Positions 25,942 through 36,086 of a stretch of DNA of 64,000 nucleotides are shown here, piece after piece; position 1 is the first letter of the stretch, and every line of letters starts with the position of its first letter. The position numbers and the translations under genes are program-made. The DNA is from Arcobacter sp. CECT 8986. Lineage in GTDB: Bacteria > Campylobacterota > Campylobacteria > Campylobacterales > Arcobacteraceae. Location of the stretch: assembly GCF_004116725.1 (NCBI RefSeq), contig NZ_PDKG01000008.1, forward strand, positions 1 through 64,000. Reading direction: 5' to 3'. Under the pieces are notes generated by a model. That model ran no database searches, was not told where the DNA came from, and saw only the letters and a list, made by a program, of their open reading frames with translations.

Positions 25942-27804
25942 ATGGAAAAATATTTATATATAGCACTTTTTGCTCCTTTAATAGGTTCACTATTTGCAGC
26001 ACTATTTGCAATGAGTAAAAAGAATTTAATTACAGGTGTTGTTACATCTTTAATGTTAGCTGTTTCTATGATAGCTTCTCTTAATTTGCTTTATTATGTA
26101 TATACAACAGATAAAATTGTACATGTAAATATGCTTGATTGGATTCAAGTTGGAAATGTAAATATTCCTTTTGGTTTTGTTGTTGACCATATTAGTATTG
26201 TTATGATGTGTGTTGTTACAATTGTTTCAACTATGGTTCATATCCACTCTATTGGATATATGGAACATGATAAAGGTTTTAATAGATATTTTTCTTATTT
26301 AAGTGCTTTTGTTTTTTCTATGCTAATTCTTGTAATGTCAGATAATTTTGCAGGATTATTTATTGGTTGGGAAGGTGTTGGTCTTTGTTCATGGTTACTA
26401 ATTGGTTTTTGGTATCACAAAAACTCAGCAGCTTGGGCAGCAAATGAAGCTTTTATTATGAATAGAATTGCAGACCTTGGAATGCTTGTTGGTATTTTTT
26501 TTATTTATTGGAATATTGGAAGTTTACAATATGATGTAGTTTTTTCAAATATTGATTCATTACCTATTTCTTTAATTGTAACTATTGCTATATTTTTATT
26601 TATTGGTGCTATGGGAAAATCTGCACAGTTTCCATTTCATACATGGTTAGCAGATGCAATGGAAGGACCAACTCCTGTTTCTGCATTAATTCACGCAGCA
26701 ACAATGGTAACAGCAGGAGTATATTTACTTGTAAGAACAAATGAAATTTATACAACTGTTCCTGAAGTTGGATATTTTATTGCTTGTTTAGGTGCTTTTG
26801 TTGCTATTTTTGCAGCGAGTATGGCATTAGTTAATAATGATATGAAAAAAATTATCGCTTACTCAACTCTATCACAACTTGGATATATGTTTGTTGCTGC
26901 TGGACTTGGGGCTTATTGGATTGCTTTATTTCACCTTGCAACACATGCATTTTTCAAATCAGTACTATTTTTGGGTGCAGGAAATGTTATGCATGCAATG
27001 GATAATGAATTAGATATTAGAAAAATGGGAGCTTTATATAATAAAATGAAGCCAACTGCAATTATTATGATTATAGCTTCAATTGCACTTTCTGGAATCT
27101 TTCCATTTGCAGGATTCTTTTCAAAAGATAAAATATTAGAAGTTGCTTTTAATGCTGATGCAATATTTTTATGGGCAATTTTATTTATTACTGCTGGATT
27201 AACTTCATTTTACTCTTTTAGATTAATTATGAAAATATTCTTTACAAAACCAAATTATGAAGAGTATGGTTATCATCCACATGAAACTTATCCTTTTGTA
27301 ATTGCTGCGATGATACCACTTGCACTATTAGCAATAATAGCTGGTTGGTTTGAACCTTTCTTTGTAAGATTAGTTACTTATATTTTACCTGAATGGGAAG
27401 CATCTACAATTTCACACTCAAATGCATATATTTTAATTGCTCTTACAACTGTAATTGCACTTAGTGGTATATTACTTGCAGTATATAAATATAACAAAGG
27501 TGGATTTTGTAAAACATGGGAAGATACTTTTTCATATAAGTTATTAACAAATCAATACTTTATACCTTGGTTTTATGACAAAGTTATCTGTAAAGCATAT
27601 TTTTTATTATCAAAATTTGCATTTAAAATAATAGATATGAAAATTATAGATGCAATTGTAGACTTAATTGCAAAATTTGTTTACAAAACAGGTGAAAACT
27701 CTGTAGTAGTTCAATCAGGTAATTTATCACAAAGTTTAAAAGTGATGGCTATGGGTGTGGCATTTATTATGATACTAATTGCATCTTTAGCATTTTTTAA
27801 ATAA
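25942..27804 (+). CDS. nuoL: Complex I proton-pumping subunit L
   Basis: 620 residues, antiporter-like with about 16 helices. Conserved motifs include GWEGVGLCSWLLIGFWY, MGKSAQFPFHTWLADAMEGP and ATMVTAGVYLLVR, and a long C-terminal amphipathic/lateral helix portion (about 500-600). It forms the distal proton channel. Confidence 0.98.
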   Translation: MEKYLYIALFAPLIGSLFAALFAMSKKNLITGVVTSLMLAVSMIASLNLLYYVYTTDKIVHVNMLDWIQVGNVNIPFGFVVDHISIVMMCVVTIVSTMVHIHSIGYMEHDKGFNRYFSYLSAFVFSMLILVMSDNFAGLFIGWEGVGLCSWLLIGFWYHKNSAAWAANEAFIMNRIADLGMLVGIFFIYWNIGSLQYDVVFSNIDSLPISLIVTIAIFLFIGAMGKSAQFPFHTWLADAMEGPTPVSALIHAATMVTAGVYLLVRTNEIYTTVPEVGYFIACLGAFVAIFAASMALVNNDMKKIIAYSTLSQLGYMFVAAGLGAYWIALFHLATHAFFKSVLFLGAGNVMHAMDNELDIRKMGALYNKMKPTAIIMIIASIALSGIFPFAGFFSKDKILEVAFNADAIFLWAILFITAGLTSFYSFRLIMKIFFTKPNYEEYGYHPHETYPFVIAAMIPLALLAIIAGWFEPFFVRLVTYILPEWEASTISHSNAYILIALTTVIALSGILLAVYKYNKGGFCKTWEDTFSYKLLTNQYFIPWFYDKVICKAYFLLSKFAFKIIDMKIIDAIVDLIAKFVYKTGENSVVVQSGNLSQSLKVMAMGVAFIMILIASLAFFK

Positions 27805-27815
27805 AAGGTTTTTTT

Positions 27816-29342
27816 ATGGATTATATTTTATCAATTTTGATATTTTTTCCTCTTTTTGCAGCATTTGTAGGGTTTTTAGTAAATAGTAATTCAATTAGAG
27901 TTTATGGAATAGTTACTACTTTTATAGAATTTATTATAAGTATAATTATGTATATAAATTTTGATGTGCATAACCCTAATATGCAATTTATTCAAAATAT
28001 TCCAATTATTCCATCTTATGGAGTTAACTATATTTTAGGAATAGATGGAATATCCCTATTTTTAGTAATGATGACTACATTTATGACAATGATAGCACTA
28101 ATTGCATTAAGTGAGAAAAAAGCCTTAAAAAACTTAATAATCACAGTACTATTTTTAGAAATGACAATGGTTGGTGTATTTGTAGCTTTAGATGCAGTGA
28201 TATTCTATTTATTCTGGGAGTTATCATTAATTCCAATGTTATATATAATTGGTGCATGGGGAGGAAAGCTAAGAATTTATGCTTCTATTAAATTCTTTTT
28301 ATATACTTTTCTTGGTTCTTTAATTATGTTAATTGGAATGCTTTATTTAGGATATGTATATTATCAAACAACAGGTAATTGGAGTTTCAATATTCAAGAT
28401 TGGAATATGTTGATACTTCCTTTTGATTTACAGTTATGGTTGTTTGTTGCATTTTTTGCTGGTTTTGCAGTTAAAGTTCCTATGTTTCCTTTCCATACAT
28501 GGTTACCTTATGCACATGGACAAGCACCAACAATTGGTTCAGTAATCCTTGCAGCAGTACTACTTAAAATGGGAACGTATGGTTTTGTTAGATTTTCATT
28601 ACCACTGTTTCCTGATGCAAGTTCGTTTTTTGTAATACCAATTGCTATTTTAGCCTTAATTGCAATTATTTACACAGCAATGGTTGCTTATGCACAAGAG
28701 GATATGAAGCAAGTAATAGCTTACTCTTCTGTATCTCATATGGGTGTTATTATTTTAGGTATATTTGCTTTAAATGTAGAGGGAATTAGTGGAGCAATTT
28801 TTCTTATGATTTCTCATGGTATTGTATCAGGAGGACTGTTTTTATTAGTTGGTGTGATATATGATAGAAGACACACAAAACTAATAAGTGAATTTGGTGG
28901 ATTAGCAACTGTGATGCCAAAATATGCAACTATTTTTGCATTTGTATTAATGGGTTCAATTGGACTTCCTTTAACAATAGGTTTTATTGGTGAGTTTTTA
29001 TCTTTATTAGGATTTTTTAGAACATCTCCTACTTTAGCACTACTTGCCGGACTTACTATTATTTTAGGTGCTGTTTATATGTTAGTAATGTATAAAAAAT
29101 CTTTTTTTGGAGAAGTTACAAAAGAAGAGAATAAAAAGCTTCTTGATTTAAATAAAAAAGAGTTATCAGCTTTAATTCCATTGGTTGTATTAATTATCTT
29201 TTTGGGAGTATATCCAAAGCCTATATTAGAACCAGCAAATTATGCAGTATCAAAAATGGTAAAAATAATGCACGCAAAAGTATTAGATGATGATACAGCT
29301 GTGAAGATAGTTAATGTAAATAGTATAGGGGTACAAAAATGA
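27816..29342 (+). CDS. nuoM: Complex I proton-pumping subunit M
   Basis: 508 residues, antiporter-like. Motifs FYLFWELSLIPMLYIIGAWG (conserved Glu), AFFAGFAVKVPMFPFHTWLP (Lys) and YAQEDMKQVIAYSSVSHMG are present. The stop overlaps the nuoN start (ATGA). Confidence 0.98.
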   Translation: MDYILSILIFFPLFAAFVGFLVNSNSIRVYGIVTTFIEFIISIIMYINFDVHNPNMQFIQNIPIIPSYGVNYILGIDGISLFLVMMTTFMTMIALIALSEKKALKNLIITVLFLEMTMVGVFVALDAVIFYLFWELSLIPMLYIIGAWGGKLRIYASIKFFLYTFLGSLIMLIGMLYLGYVYYQTTGNWSFNIQDWNMLILPFDLQLWLFVAFFAGFAVKVPMFPFHTWLPYAHGQAPTIGSVILAAVLLKMGTYGFVRFSLPLFPDASSFFVIPIAILALIAIIYTAMVAYAQEDMKQVIAYSSVSHMGVIILGIFALNVEGISGAIFLMISHGIVSGGLFLLVGVIYDRRHTKLISEFGGLATVMPKYATIFAFVLMGSIGLPLTIGFIGEFLSLLGFFRTSPTLALLAGLTIILGAVYMLVMYKKSFFGEVTKEENKKLLDLNKKELSALIPLVVLIIFLGVYPKPILEPANYAVSKMVKIMHAKVLDDDTAVKIVNVNSIGVQK

Positions 29343-30820
29343 GTGAAATACCAAAAATAACAGTTGATTTTTTTAGTTTAAATTTTGCAACTATTGCTCC
29401 TATGATTATTGCTATTGTTGCAGCATTATTGATATTATGTATAGACTTAGCAAACAAACACTTAGATAAATCACTTTATATTATATTGGCTATTTTAGCA
29501 TTATTTATTGATTTGGGATTTGTTTTAGGGTTTGATGCAGATATTAGAGGTTTCTTTGATTTGTTACTATTTGATGGAGTTGCAACTTTATCTCAAGTAA
29601 TAATAATAGTTGCTTCGATATTTTTTCTATTGCTTTACTTTAATAAACTTAATTTCCATGAATTAAGATATCCAGAATATTTTGCACTATATTTATTTGT
29701 TGTGGCTGGTTTTCAGTTTATGGTTAGTTCAGATAGTTTAATATTAATTTTTGTAGCTTTAGAAACTTCATCTATGGCTTTATATACAATGATTGCAATG
29801 CATAATAGACTAACTGCCATTGAAGCAGCAATAAAATACTTTACAATGGGTGCATTAAGTACAGCATTCTTTGCTTTTGGTTCAATGATATTTTATGCGC
29901 AAACAGGAAGTGTAGAGTTATCTCAAATTTCACAAATATTGACAACAAATAGCTTTGATAACTACTTTATTATATTAGTTGGAACTTGTTTTATTGTGGC
30001 TGCACTTGGATTTAAATTATCACTATTTCCTTTTCATCTATGGGTTGCAGATGTTTACGAAGGTTCTACTTCTGCATTAGCAGGATTTATCTCTGTTGTT
30101 CCAAAAATTGCAGTTTTTATTGTAGCATTAAGATTTTTTGAAATATTTATAATTCATGATGATAAATTTATTGAGATGCTTTTATATGTTATTGTAATTT
30201 TAACAATGACTGTACCAAATGTAATTGCATTACTTCAAAATGATATTAAAAGAATGTTAGCTTACTCTTCTGTTTCAAATGCTGGATTTGCAATGACAGC
30301 AATTCTAATTGGAACTACACAAGCTACACAATCACTATTTTTATATTGGATTATGTTCTTTATAACAAACCTTGGAGCATTTACTATTCTTTGGTTAAAT
30401 AGAACAAAAAATTACAATGAACAAAGTGACCATAGTTTACAAAAATATAAAGGACTGATAAAGACTTCACCATTGATTGCAACATTGATGGGATTATTTA
30501 TGTTAAGTTTAGCTGGGCTTCCTCCTTTTTCACTATTCTGGGGAAAACTTTATTTAATAGGAAGTGCTGTAAATGCAGGACATATGATTTTAGCAATTGC
30601 AATGATTTTAAACTCGGCAATTGCAGCGTATTATTATTTAAAACCAGTAGTATTTATATTTTTAAATGAGCCAGAAAATAGTACTTTAAAATTAGAAAAC
30701 TCAACAGCAATTGTGAAATTTGTAGTAATAATATCTGCAATTTTTACGATTTGTTCTATTTTTACAATAGAGCCATTACTTCAAATAATTTCTTACTACA
30801 CGCAAATATCAGGGTTCTAA
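29339..30820 (+). CDS. nuoN: Complex I proton-pumping subunit N
   Basis: 493 residues, third antiporter-like subunit. Motifs FVALETSSMALYTMIAMH, LGFKLSLFPFHLWVADVYEG and LQNDIKRMLAYSSVSNAGF identify it. Last gene of the operon; a terminator hairpin follows 6 bases later. Confidence 0.98.
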   Translation: MSEIPKITVDFFSLNFATIAPMIIAIVAALLILCIDLANKHLDKSLYIILAILALFIDLGFVLGFDADIRGFFDLLLFDGVATLSQVIIIVASIFFLLLYFNKLNFHELRYPEYFALYLFVVAGFQFMVSSDSLILIFVALETSSMALYTMIAMHNRLTAIEAAIKYFTMGALSTAFFAFGSMIFYAQTGSVELSQISQILTTNSFDNYFIILVGTCFIVAALGFKLSLFPFHLWVADVYEGSTSALAGFISVVPKIAVFIVALRFFEIFIIHDDKFIEMLLYVIVILTMTVPNVIALLQNDIKRMLAYSSVSNAGFAMTAILIGTTQATQSLFLYWIMFFITNLGAFTILWLNRTKNYNEQSDHSLQKYKGLIKTSPLIATLMGLFMLSLAGLPPFSLFWGKLYLIGSAVNAGHMILAIAMILNSAIAAYYYLKPVVFIFLNEPENSTLKLENSTAIVKFVVIISAIFTICSIFTIEPLLQIISYYTQISGF

Positions 30821-30826
30821 ACCTAT

Positions 30827-30859
30827 AAATATCAATAAAAATAACTTTTATTGATATTT
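30827..30859 (+). terminator. Terminator at the end of the nuo operon
   Basis: A perfect 14-bp stem (AAATATCAATAAAA / TTTTATTGATATTT) with a 5-base loop (ATAAC) begins 6 bases past the nuoN stop and ends in TTTT. The stem has a single G-C pair, so it is weak by E. coli standards but typical for this genome. Confidence 0.7.
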
Positions 30860-30897
30860 TGATAAACTTATATATAAACTACATATAGGAAATCAAT

Positions 30898-31920
30898 ATG
30901 AAAAAAAATTATTTAGTAGGAATGAGTATAATAGTACTATTTTTATTTGGGTACTTCTTTCAACTTCAAAATAAGCAAATTCAAAAATTAACTAAAGAAG
31001 TAGAAACTTTAACTAAAAAAGTAGAACTATTACAAAGTAGTGAAGATAAATTAAAACAAGAGTTAGAAAAGTATACAAAGAAAAAACAAATCCCTGTTTC
31101 AGTTAAGAAAAAAAGATTTATAAATATGATGTTACCTGCATTAAATGATGTTTATGATGAATTAAAAACAAGATATCTAAAAGTTAAAAAAGATATTGAT
31201 GCAAATAATATAACTGATGAGATTAAAAAATTAAAAGAGTTTTATTCTGTTAAAACAAACCAAGAACTATTATATGCTTTAAAACCACATCCAAAATCAA
31301 TTGCTTTAGCACAAGGAGCAATGGAGAGTGCTTGGGGACAATCAAGATTTTTTAAAGAAGCTAACAATATGTTTGGCGTATGGTCTTTTAATAAAGATGA
31401 GCCAAGAATAGCTGCTAATAGTAAAAGAGGAACAAAAACTATTTGGCTTAAAAAATATTCAAGTGTAAAAGAAGCTATTAAAGATTATTATGAAACATTA
31501 TCAAAAAGTGCTGCATTTAAAGGATTTAGAAAACAAAACTATGAAAATCCAAACCCTTACTTATTAGTAAAAAAACTTGATAGATATTCAGAAAAAAAAG
31601 CATTATATGGAAAAGAGTTAGCATCAGTTATTAAATATAATGACTTTACAAAATATGATGATAAAGATTTTATTGTTCAAAAAGAAGAAGCAAAATTAAC
31701 ACAAGAAGAGCAAAAAGAAGAAGAACAAATTGAAGAAAAAGCTATTCAAGAAGCTGCTTCTGATGAGGTTACAACTTCTGAAGATATTCAAAAAGAAGAG
31801 CAAGAATCTTCAAGTGAAGAGAAAAAAGAGAATATTGAAACTCAAAATAGTGTGAAAACTGAAACTAAAGAGAATAAAAAAGAAGATACAAAAGCTACAA
31901 AACAAGAACAAACAAAGTAG
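30898..31920 (+). CDS. Membrane-anchored Bax/FlgJ-type glucosaminidase-domain protein
   Basis: 340 residues. An N-terminal membrane anchor (about 5-22) is followed by a coiled coil (about 25-65), then the mannosyl-glycoprotein endo-beta-N-acetylglucosaminidase fold at about 115-255 with the catalytic-Glu motif AQGAMESAWGQSRF, then ANNMFGVWSF. The last about 80 residues are a Glu/Lys/Gln/Thr low-complexity tail. The domain cleaves peptidoglycan glycan strands. A ribosome binding site AGGA precedes the ATG. Confidence 0.88.
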   Translation: MKKNYLVGMSIIVLFLFGYFFQLQNKQIQKLTKEVETLTKKVELLQSSEDKLKQELEKYTKKKQIPVSVKKKRFINMMLPALNDVYDELKTRYLKVKKDIDANNITDEIKKLKEFYSVKTNQELLYALKPHPKSIALAQGAMESAWGQSRFFKEANNMFGVWSFNKDEPRIAANSKRGTKTIWLKKYSSVKEAIKDYYETLSKSAAFKGFRKQNYENPNPYLLVKKLDRYSEKKALYGKELASVIKYNDFTKYDDKDFIVQKEEAKLTQEEQKEEEQIEEKAIQEAASDEVTTSEDIQKEEQESSSEEKKENIETQNSVKTETKENKKEDTKATKQEQTK

Positions 31921-31940
31921 AATTCCACATCTACTTTGTT
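31911..31940 (+). terminator. Hairpin over the stop codon of the glucosaminidase gene
   Basis: An 11-bp perfect stem (AACAAAGTAGA / TCTACTTTGTT) with an 8-base loop overlaps the TAG stop. A clear T-run is missing, so termination strength is uncertain. Confidence 0.5.
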
Positions 31941-31967
31941 TAATCTAACCAAAAGATAAACCATAAC

Positions 31968-31997
31968 TTGATAAAATCATTGCTTAACAAATATATA
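31968..31997 (+). promoter_or_regulatory. Candidate promoter of the mqnD-murB unit
   Basis: TTGATA at 31968-31973 and TATATA at 31992-31997 are 18 bases apart, a good sigma-70 layout, 20 bases before the TTG start at 32017. AAGGA at 32006-32010 is the ribosome binding site. Confidence 0.5.
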
Positions 31998-32016
31998 AAA
32001 TAACTAAGGAAATATT

Positions 32017-32880
32017 TTGAAAACTATAAGTGTTGCACACTCACCAGATGCCGATGATATTTTTATGTACTATGCTATTAAGTTTGGTTGGGTTGGTGCA
32101 AAAGATGCAAAATTTGAAAATATTGCAGCTGATATTGAAACATTAAATCAAGCTACATTAAAAGGTGAATACGATATTTGTGCTATCTCTTTTGCTTTAT
32201 ATCCATTTGTAAAAGACGATTATGCCTTATTAAAAACAGCAGTATCTTTTGGTCAAGGATATGGACCAAAACTAATAAAGAAAAAAGGTACTAAATTAAA
32301 GAAAAATTTTAAAGTTGCTCTTAGTGGAGAGTACACTACAAATGCACTTTTATTTAAAATTGCTTATCCAGAAGCAAGAATTACATATATGAATTTTTTA
32401 GATATTGAAAATGCAGTTCTAGAAGGAACAGTAGATGCAGGTGTATTAATTCATGAGTCTATTTTAAACTATAGTGAAGAACTAGAAGTTGAAAAAGAGA
32501 TTTGGGATATTTGGGAAGAGTTAAGTGGTGGAAATTTACCTTTACCTTTAGGTGGTATGTGTATTAGAAGATCAATTCCTTTACATAGTGCAATTGATTA
32601 TGAAAATACATTAATAAAAGCAGTTGATGTAGCAAATAAAAATAGAAAAGTACTTGCAACAATGCTTTTAGAAAAAGGTTTAATAAGAGTTGATGCTCCA
32701 ACTTTAGATACATATTTAGATTTATATGCAAATGATGAGTCTATAAATTTAAGTGATGTACAATATGAAGCTTTAGATAAACTGTTTGAACTAGGTTATA
32801 AACATGGTTTTTATGAAAACTTAGTAAAAGCAAAAGATTTTTTAATTCCTGAAGAGTATGAGGAACTAAGAAGCAAGTGA
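32017..32880 (+). CDS. mqnD: 1,4-dihydroxy-6-naphthoate synthase (menaquinone, futalosine pathway)
   Basis: 287 residues, TTG start supported by AAGGA 6 bases before. The periplasmic-binding-like fold of the MqnA/MqnD family is seen from the start SVAHSPDADDIFMYYA and the MqnD-type stretch ADIETLNQATLKGEYD, and a conserved GGNLPLPLGGM segment near 170. It turns cyclic de-hypoxanthinylfutalosine into dihydroxynaphthoate. Campylobacterota rely on this route for menaquinone, the electron acceptor of Nuo. MqnA is a relative but MqnD fits better. The murB start overlaps the stop (GTGA). Confidence 0.93.
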   Translation: MKTISVAHSPDADDIFMYYAIKFGWVGAKDAKFENIAADIETLNQATLKGEYDICAISFALYPFVKDDYALLKTAVSFGQGYGPKLIKKKGTKLKKNFKVALSGEYTTNALLFKIAYPEARITYMNFLDIENAVLEGTVDAGVLIHESILNYSEELEVEKEIWDIWEELSGGNLPLPLGGMCIRRSIPLHSAIDYENTLIKAVDVANKNRKVLATMLLEKGLIRVDAPTLDTYLDLYANDESINLSDVQYEALDKLFELGYKHGFYENLVKAKDFLIPEEYEELRSK

Positions 32881-33647
32881 TAAAGCAAATAGATTTCTCA
32901 AGATATTCATCAATTAAAATAGGACCAATTGCTGATGTTAAAATAATTGATGATATTAATGATTATGATGATTATAGAATTATTGGTAAAGCAAATAATA
33001 TACTTGTTTCTAATAATTCTACAAACTTTGCAGTATTAGGACATAATTTTGATTATATAAAACAAGAAGATAATAAGCTTTTTGTTGGATGCGCTACAAG
33101 TTCAGGTAAACTTTTGAGTTATTGTAGAAAAAATGATATTGCAAATTTAGAGTTTTTAGCAAAACTTCCTGGAACTATGGGTGGTGTTGTTAAAATGAAT
33201 GCAGGATTAAAATCTTGGGAGATTTTTAATCATATAATAAGTATAAAAACAAAAGATGGATATATAAATAAAGAAGATATATCTTATTCGTATAGAAATA
33301 CTCAAATTGATACAATAATATATGAAGTAGTTCTAGAAATAAAAAGTGGTTTTAGTAAAGATAAATTAAAAGAGTTTAATAAAATGAGAGATAATCAACC
33401 TCAAGTTCCAAGTGCTGGAAGCTGTTTTAAAAATCCAAAGGGTGATTTTGCAGGTAGGTTGATAGAAGAAGTTGGATTAAAAGGATTTGAAAAAGGTGGA
33501 ATGTCTTTTTCAAATAAACATGCAAATTTTTTAGTAAATAATGGAAAAGGAACTTTTGAAGATGCTATTTTTTTAATAGATTTAGCAAAAAAAAGAGTTC
33601 AAGAAAAATTTGGTATAAAATTAGAAGAAGAGATTGTAATTTATTAA
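32877..33647 (+). CDS. murB: UDP-N-acetylenolpyruvoylglucosamine reductase
   Basis: 256 residues, GTG start in a GTGA overlap. The FAD-binding region has LPGTMGGVVKMNAG, followed by the substrate site motif SAGSCFKNP, where the catalytic Ser position is Cys as in some short MurB forms, and the closing SFSNKHANFLVN. The short form is usual in this phylum. It makes UDP-MurNAc for peptidoglycan. Confidence 0.95.
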   Translation: MIKQIDFSRYSSIKIGPIADVKIIDDINDYDDYRIIGKANNILVSNNSTNFAVLGHNFDYIKQEDNKLFVGCATSSGKLLSYCRKNDIANLEFLAKLPGTMGGVVKMNAGLKSWEIFNHIISIKTKDGYINKEDISYSYRNTQIDTIIYEVVLEIKSGFSKDKLKEFNKMRDNQPQVPSAGSCFKNPKGDFAGRLIEEVGLKGFEKGGMSFSNKHANFLVNNGKGTFEDAIFLIDLAKKRVQEKFGIKLEEEIVIY

Positions 33648-33671
33648 GCTTTATTTTTAATTAGAATAATT

Positions 33672-33677
33672 TATGAT
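33672..33677 (+). promoter_or_regulatory. Candidate -10 box of topA
   Basis: TATGAT lies in the 69-base gap before topA, 45 bases upstream of the TTG start; an AAGGG ribosome binding site is at about 33703-33707. Confidence 0.4.
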
Positions 33678-33716
33678 ACACTTTGCACTTTAAAAAATGG
33701 CTAAGGGTTAGAAAAA

Positions 33717-36086
33717 TTGAAAAATTTAGTAATAGTGGAGTCACCAGCAAAAGCAAAAACAATATCAAAGTTTTTAGATAATAGTTACACCGTAATGGCG
33801 TCAATGGGGCATGTAAGAGATTTGCCAAAATCAAAATTGGGATTTGATCCTGATGATAATTTCAAACCACAATATTTAGTATCAACAGATAAAAGAAAAG
33901 TAATCGCAGACTTAAAAAAACAAATAACAAAAGATACTGTTATTTACCTAGCGGCCGATGAGGATAGGGAAGGGGAAGCAATTGCTTGGCACCTAATTCC
34001 TGCACTTAAAATAGAAAAAAATCCTATAAAAAGAATAGTTTTTCATGAAATTACTAAAGATGCAATTTTAAAAGCAATTCAAAACCCAAGAGATGTTGAT
34101 AAAAATTTAGTTGATGCTCAACAAGCAAGAAGAATCTTAGATAGAGCAGTTGGGTATGAATTATCTCCTTTATTATGGAAAAAAGTTAGATATGGTCTTA
34201 GTGCTGGTAGAGTTCAATCTGTTGCTGTTAGAATAATTGTAGATAGAGAAAATGAGATAAGACAATTTGTTCCAGAAGAGTTTTGGAAAATAAAAGCAGA
34301 TTATAAAGACCCTGATTTTAAATCAGAACTTGCTAAACAAAATGGTAAAAATATCAAAGTAAAAAATGAGCAAGAAGCTAAAAGTATAGAAGCATCTATA
34401 AATCAAGGAAAATTTCAATTAGTTGATATTGAAGAAAAAGAGACTACAAGAAATCCTGCGCCTCCATTTACAACTTCAACTTTACAACAAGAAGCAAGTA
34501 GAAAAATTGGACTTTCTGTAAAACAAACTATGGTAATAGCACAACAACTATATGAAGGAAATGTTGGAAATATTCCTAATCATACAGGTGGTTTAATTAC
34601 TTATATGAGAACTGACTCATTAAACCTTTCTACTGTTGCAACAACTGCAGCAAAAAAAGTTATTGAGCAAGAGTATGGAAAAGAGTATTCACTTTCTAAA
34701 CCAAGAGCATATAAATCTAAAGCAAAAGGAGCACAAGAGGCTCACGAAGCTATTAGACCTGTAAATTTAGCTTTAAAACCAAGTGATATTAAGCCATATG
34801 TTGAAAATGCACAATATAGATTATATTCTTTAATTTGGAAAAGAACTTTAGCAACACAAATGAGTGCAGCTAAAATTGCAAATACAACATATAAAATAAA
34901 TGCTGGAAAAGATGAAGAGTTTGAGTTTCAATCAAAGGGACAAAGAATTATTTTTGCAGGATTTATGAAAGCTTATACAGAAGGAAGTGATAATCCTGAG
35001 CATGCATTAGATAGCAATGAAAAAATATTACCAAATGTAAAAGTTGGAACAGTATTAAATCTTGAAAAACTTGATTTAGAACAAAACTTTACAAAGCCAC
35101 CTGCAAGATATACAGAAGCTAGTTTAGTTAAAAAGTTAGAGAGCGAAGGAATAGGTAGACCTTCAACTTATGCTCCAACAATTTCTACAATTCAACAAAG
35201 AGAATATGTTGTAAAAACAGAAGATAAAAAATTAGCTCCAACACCAACAGGTGAAGTTGTAAATAGTTTTTTAAATGACCATTTTGCAGAAATTATTGAT
35301 TTAGGGTTTACAGCAAAAATTGAAGAAGATTTTGATGAAATTGCAGAAGGTAAAATTGCTTGGGAACAAGTAATGCAAGATTTTTATGGTGATTTCAAAA
35401 AAAGAATAAACGATAAAGAGACAAGTGTAAATAAAGAAGATTATGCACAAGTAAGAGAAATTGGAATAGATCCAAAATCTGGAAAACCTGTAAGTGCAAG
35501 AGTTGGAAGATTTGGACCATTTGTTCAAATTGGTACAAAAGATGATGAAGAAAAACCAAAATTTGTTGCAATTCCAGATCATTTAAATATGGATACAATT
35601 ACTTTAGATGAAGCACTCTATTTATTTAATTTACCAAGAGTAATAGGAAAAGATTCAAGTGGTGAAGATATTGTTGCAAATATTGGAAGATTTGGACCTT
35701 ATTTACAAGTTAAAAGTAAATTTTATTCATTAAAAACTGATGACCCTTATACAATAGAGCTACCAAGAGCTTTAGAGGTTATTAAAGAGCTTGATGAAGC
35801 GAAAGCAAAATCAACTATAAAAGTATTTGAAAAAGAGAAAATACAAGTTTTAATTGGTCAATATGGACCATATATAAAACAAGGTAGAAAAAATTTCAAA
35901 ATACCTAAAGATAAAGTTGCTGAAGATTTAACGCTTGAAGATTGCCAAGAGATTATAGAAAAAGACCCTAAATCTAAAGGTGCTAAAAAAACTACAAGTA
36001 AAAAAAGTACAACAGCAAAAAAGACAACTACAAAGAAAACAACAACTAAAAAAAGTACAAAAAGTAGTACAACTACAAAAAAATAG
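33717..36086 (+). CDS. topA: DNA topoisomerase I, zinc-finger-less form
   Basis: 789 residues, TTG start, beginning KNLVIVESPAKAKTI. The Toprim domain has AADEDREGEAIAWH; the active-site Tyr is in the motif TYMRTDSLNLS (about 305). After the catalytic core come three TopA C-terminal repeat units (GRFGPFVQIG, GRFGPYLQV, GQYGPYIKQG). No four-Cys zinc ribbon is present (one Cys in this part), unlike E. coli TopA. The last about 40 residues are a Lys/Thr-only tail like that of eukaryotic-type histone or mycobacterial TopA tails. It relaxes negative supercoils. Confidence 0.97.
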   Translation: MKNLVIVESPAKAKTISKFLDNSYTVMASMGHVRDLPKSKLGFDPDDNFKPQYLVSTDKRKVIADLKKQITKDTVIYLAADEDREGEAIAWHLIPALKIEKNPIKRIVFHEITKDAILKAIQNPRDVDKNLVDAQQARRILDRAVGYELSPLLWKKVRYGLSAGRVQSVAVRIIVDRENEIRQFVPEEFWKIKADYKDPDFKSELAKQNGKNIKVKNEQEAKSIEASINQGKFQLVDIEEKETTRNPAPPFTTSTLQQEASRKIGLSVKQTMVIAQQLYEGNVGNIPNHTGGLITYMRTDSLNLSTVATTAAKKVIEQEYGKEYSLSKPRAYKSKAKGAQEAHEAIRPVNLALKPSDIKPYVENAQYRLYSLIWKRTLATQMSAAKIANTTYKINAGKDEEFEFQSKGQRIIFAGFMKAYTEGSDNPEHALDSNEKILPNVKVGTVLNLEKLDLEQNFTKPPARYTEASLVKKLESEGIGRPSTYAPTISTIQQREYVVKTEDKKLAPTPTGEVVNSFLNDHFAEIIDLGFTAKIEEDFDEIAEGKIAWEQVMQDFYGDFKKRINDKETSVNKEDYAQVREIGIDPKSGKPVSARVGRFGPFVQIGTKDDEEKPKFVAIPDHLNMDTITLDEALYLFNLPRVIGKDSSGEDIVANIGRFGPYLQVKSKFYSLKTDDPYTIELPRALEVIKELDEAKAKSTIKVFEKEKIQVLIGQYGPYIKQGRKNFKIPKDKVAEDLTLEDCQEIIEKDPKSKGAKKTTSKKSTTAKKTTTKKTTTKKSTKSSTTTKK

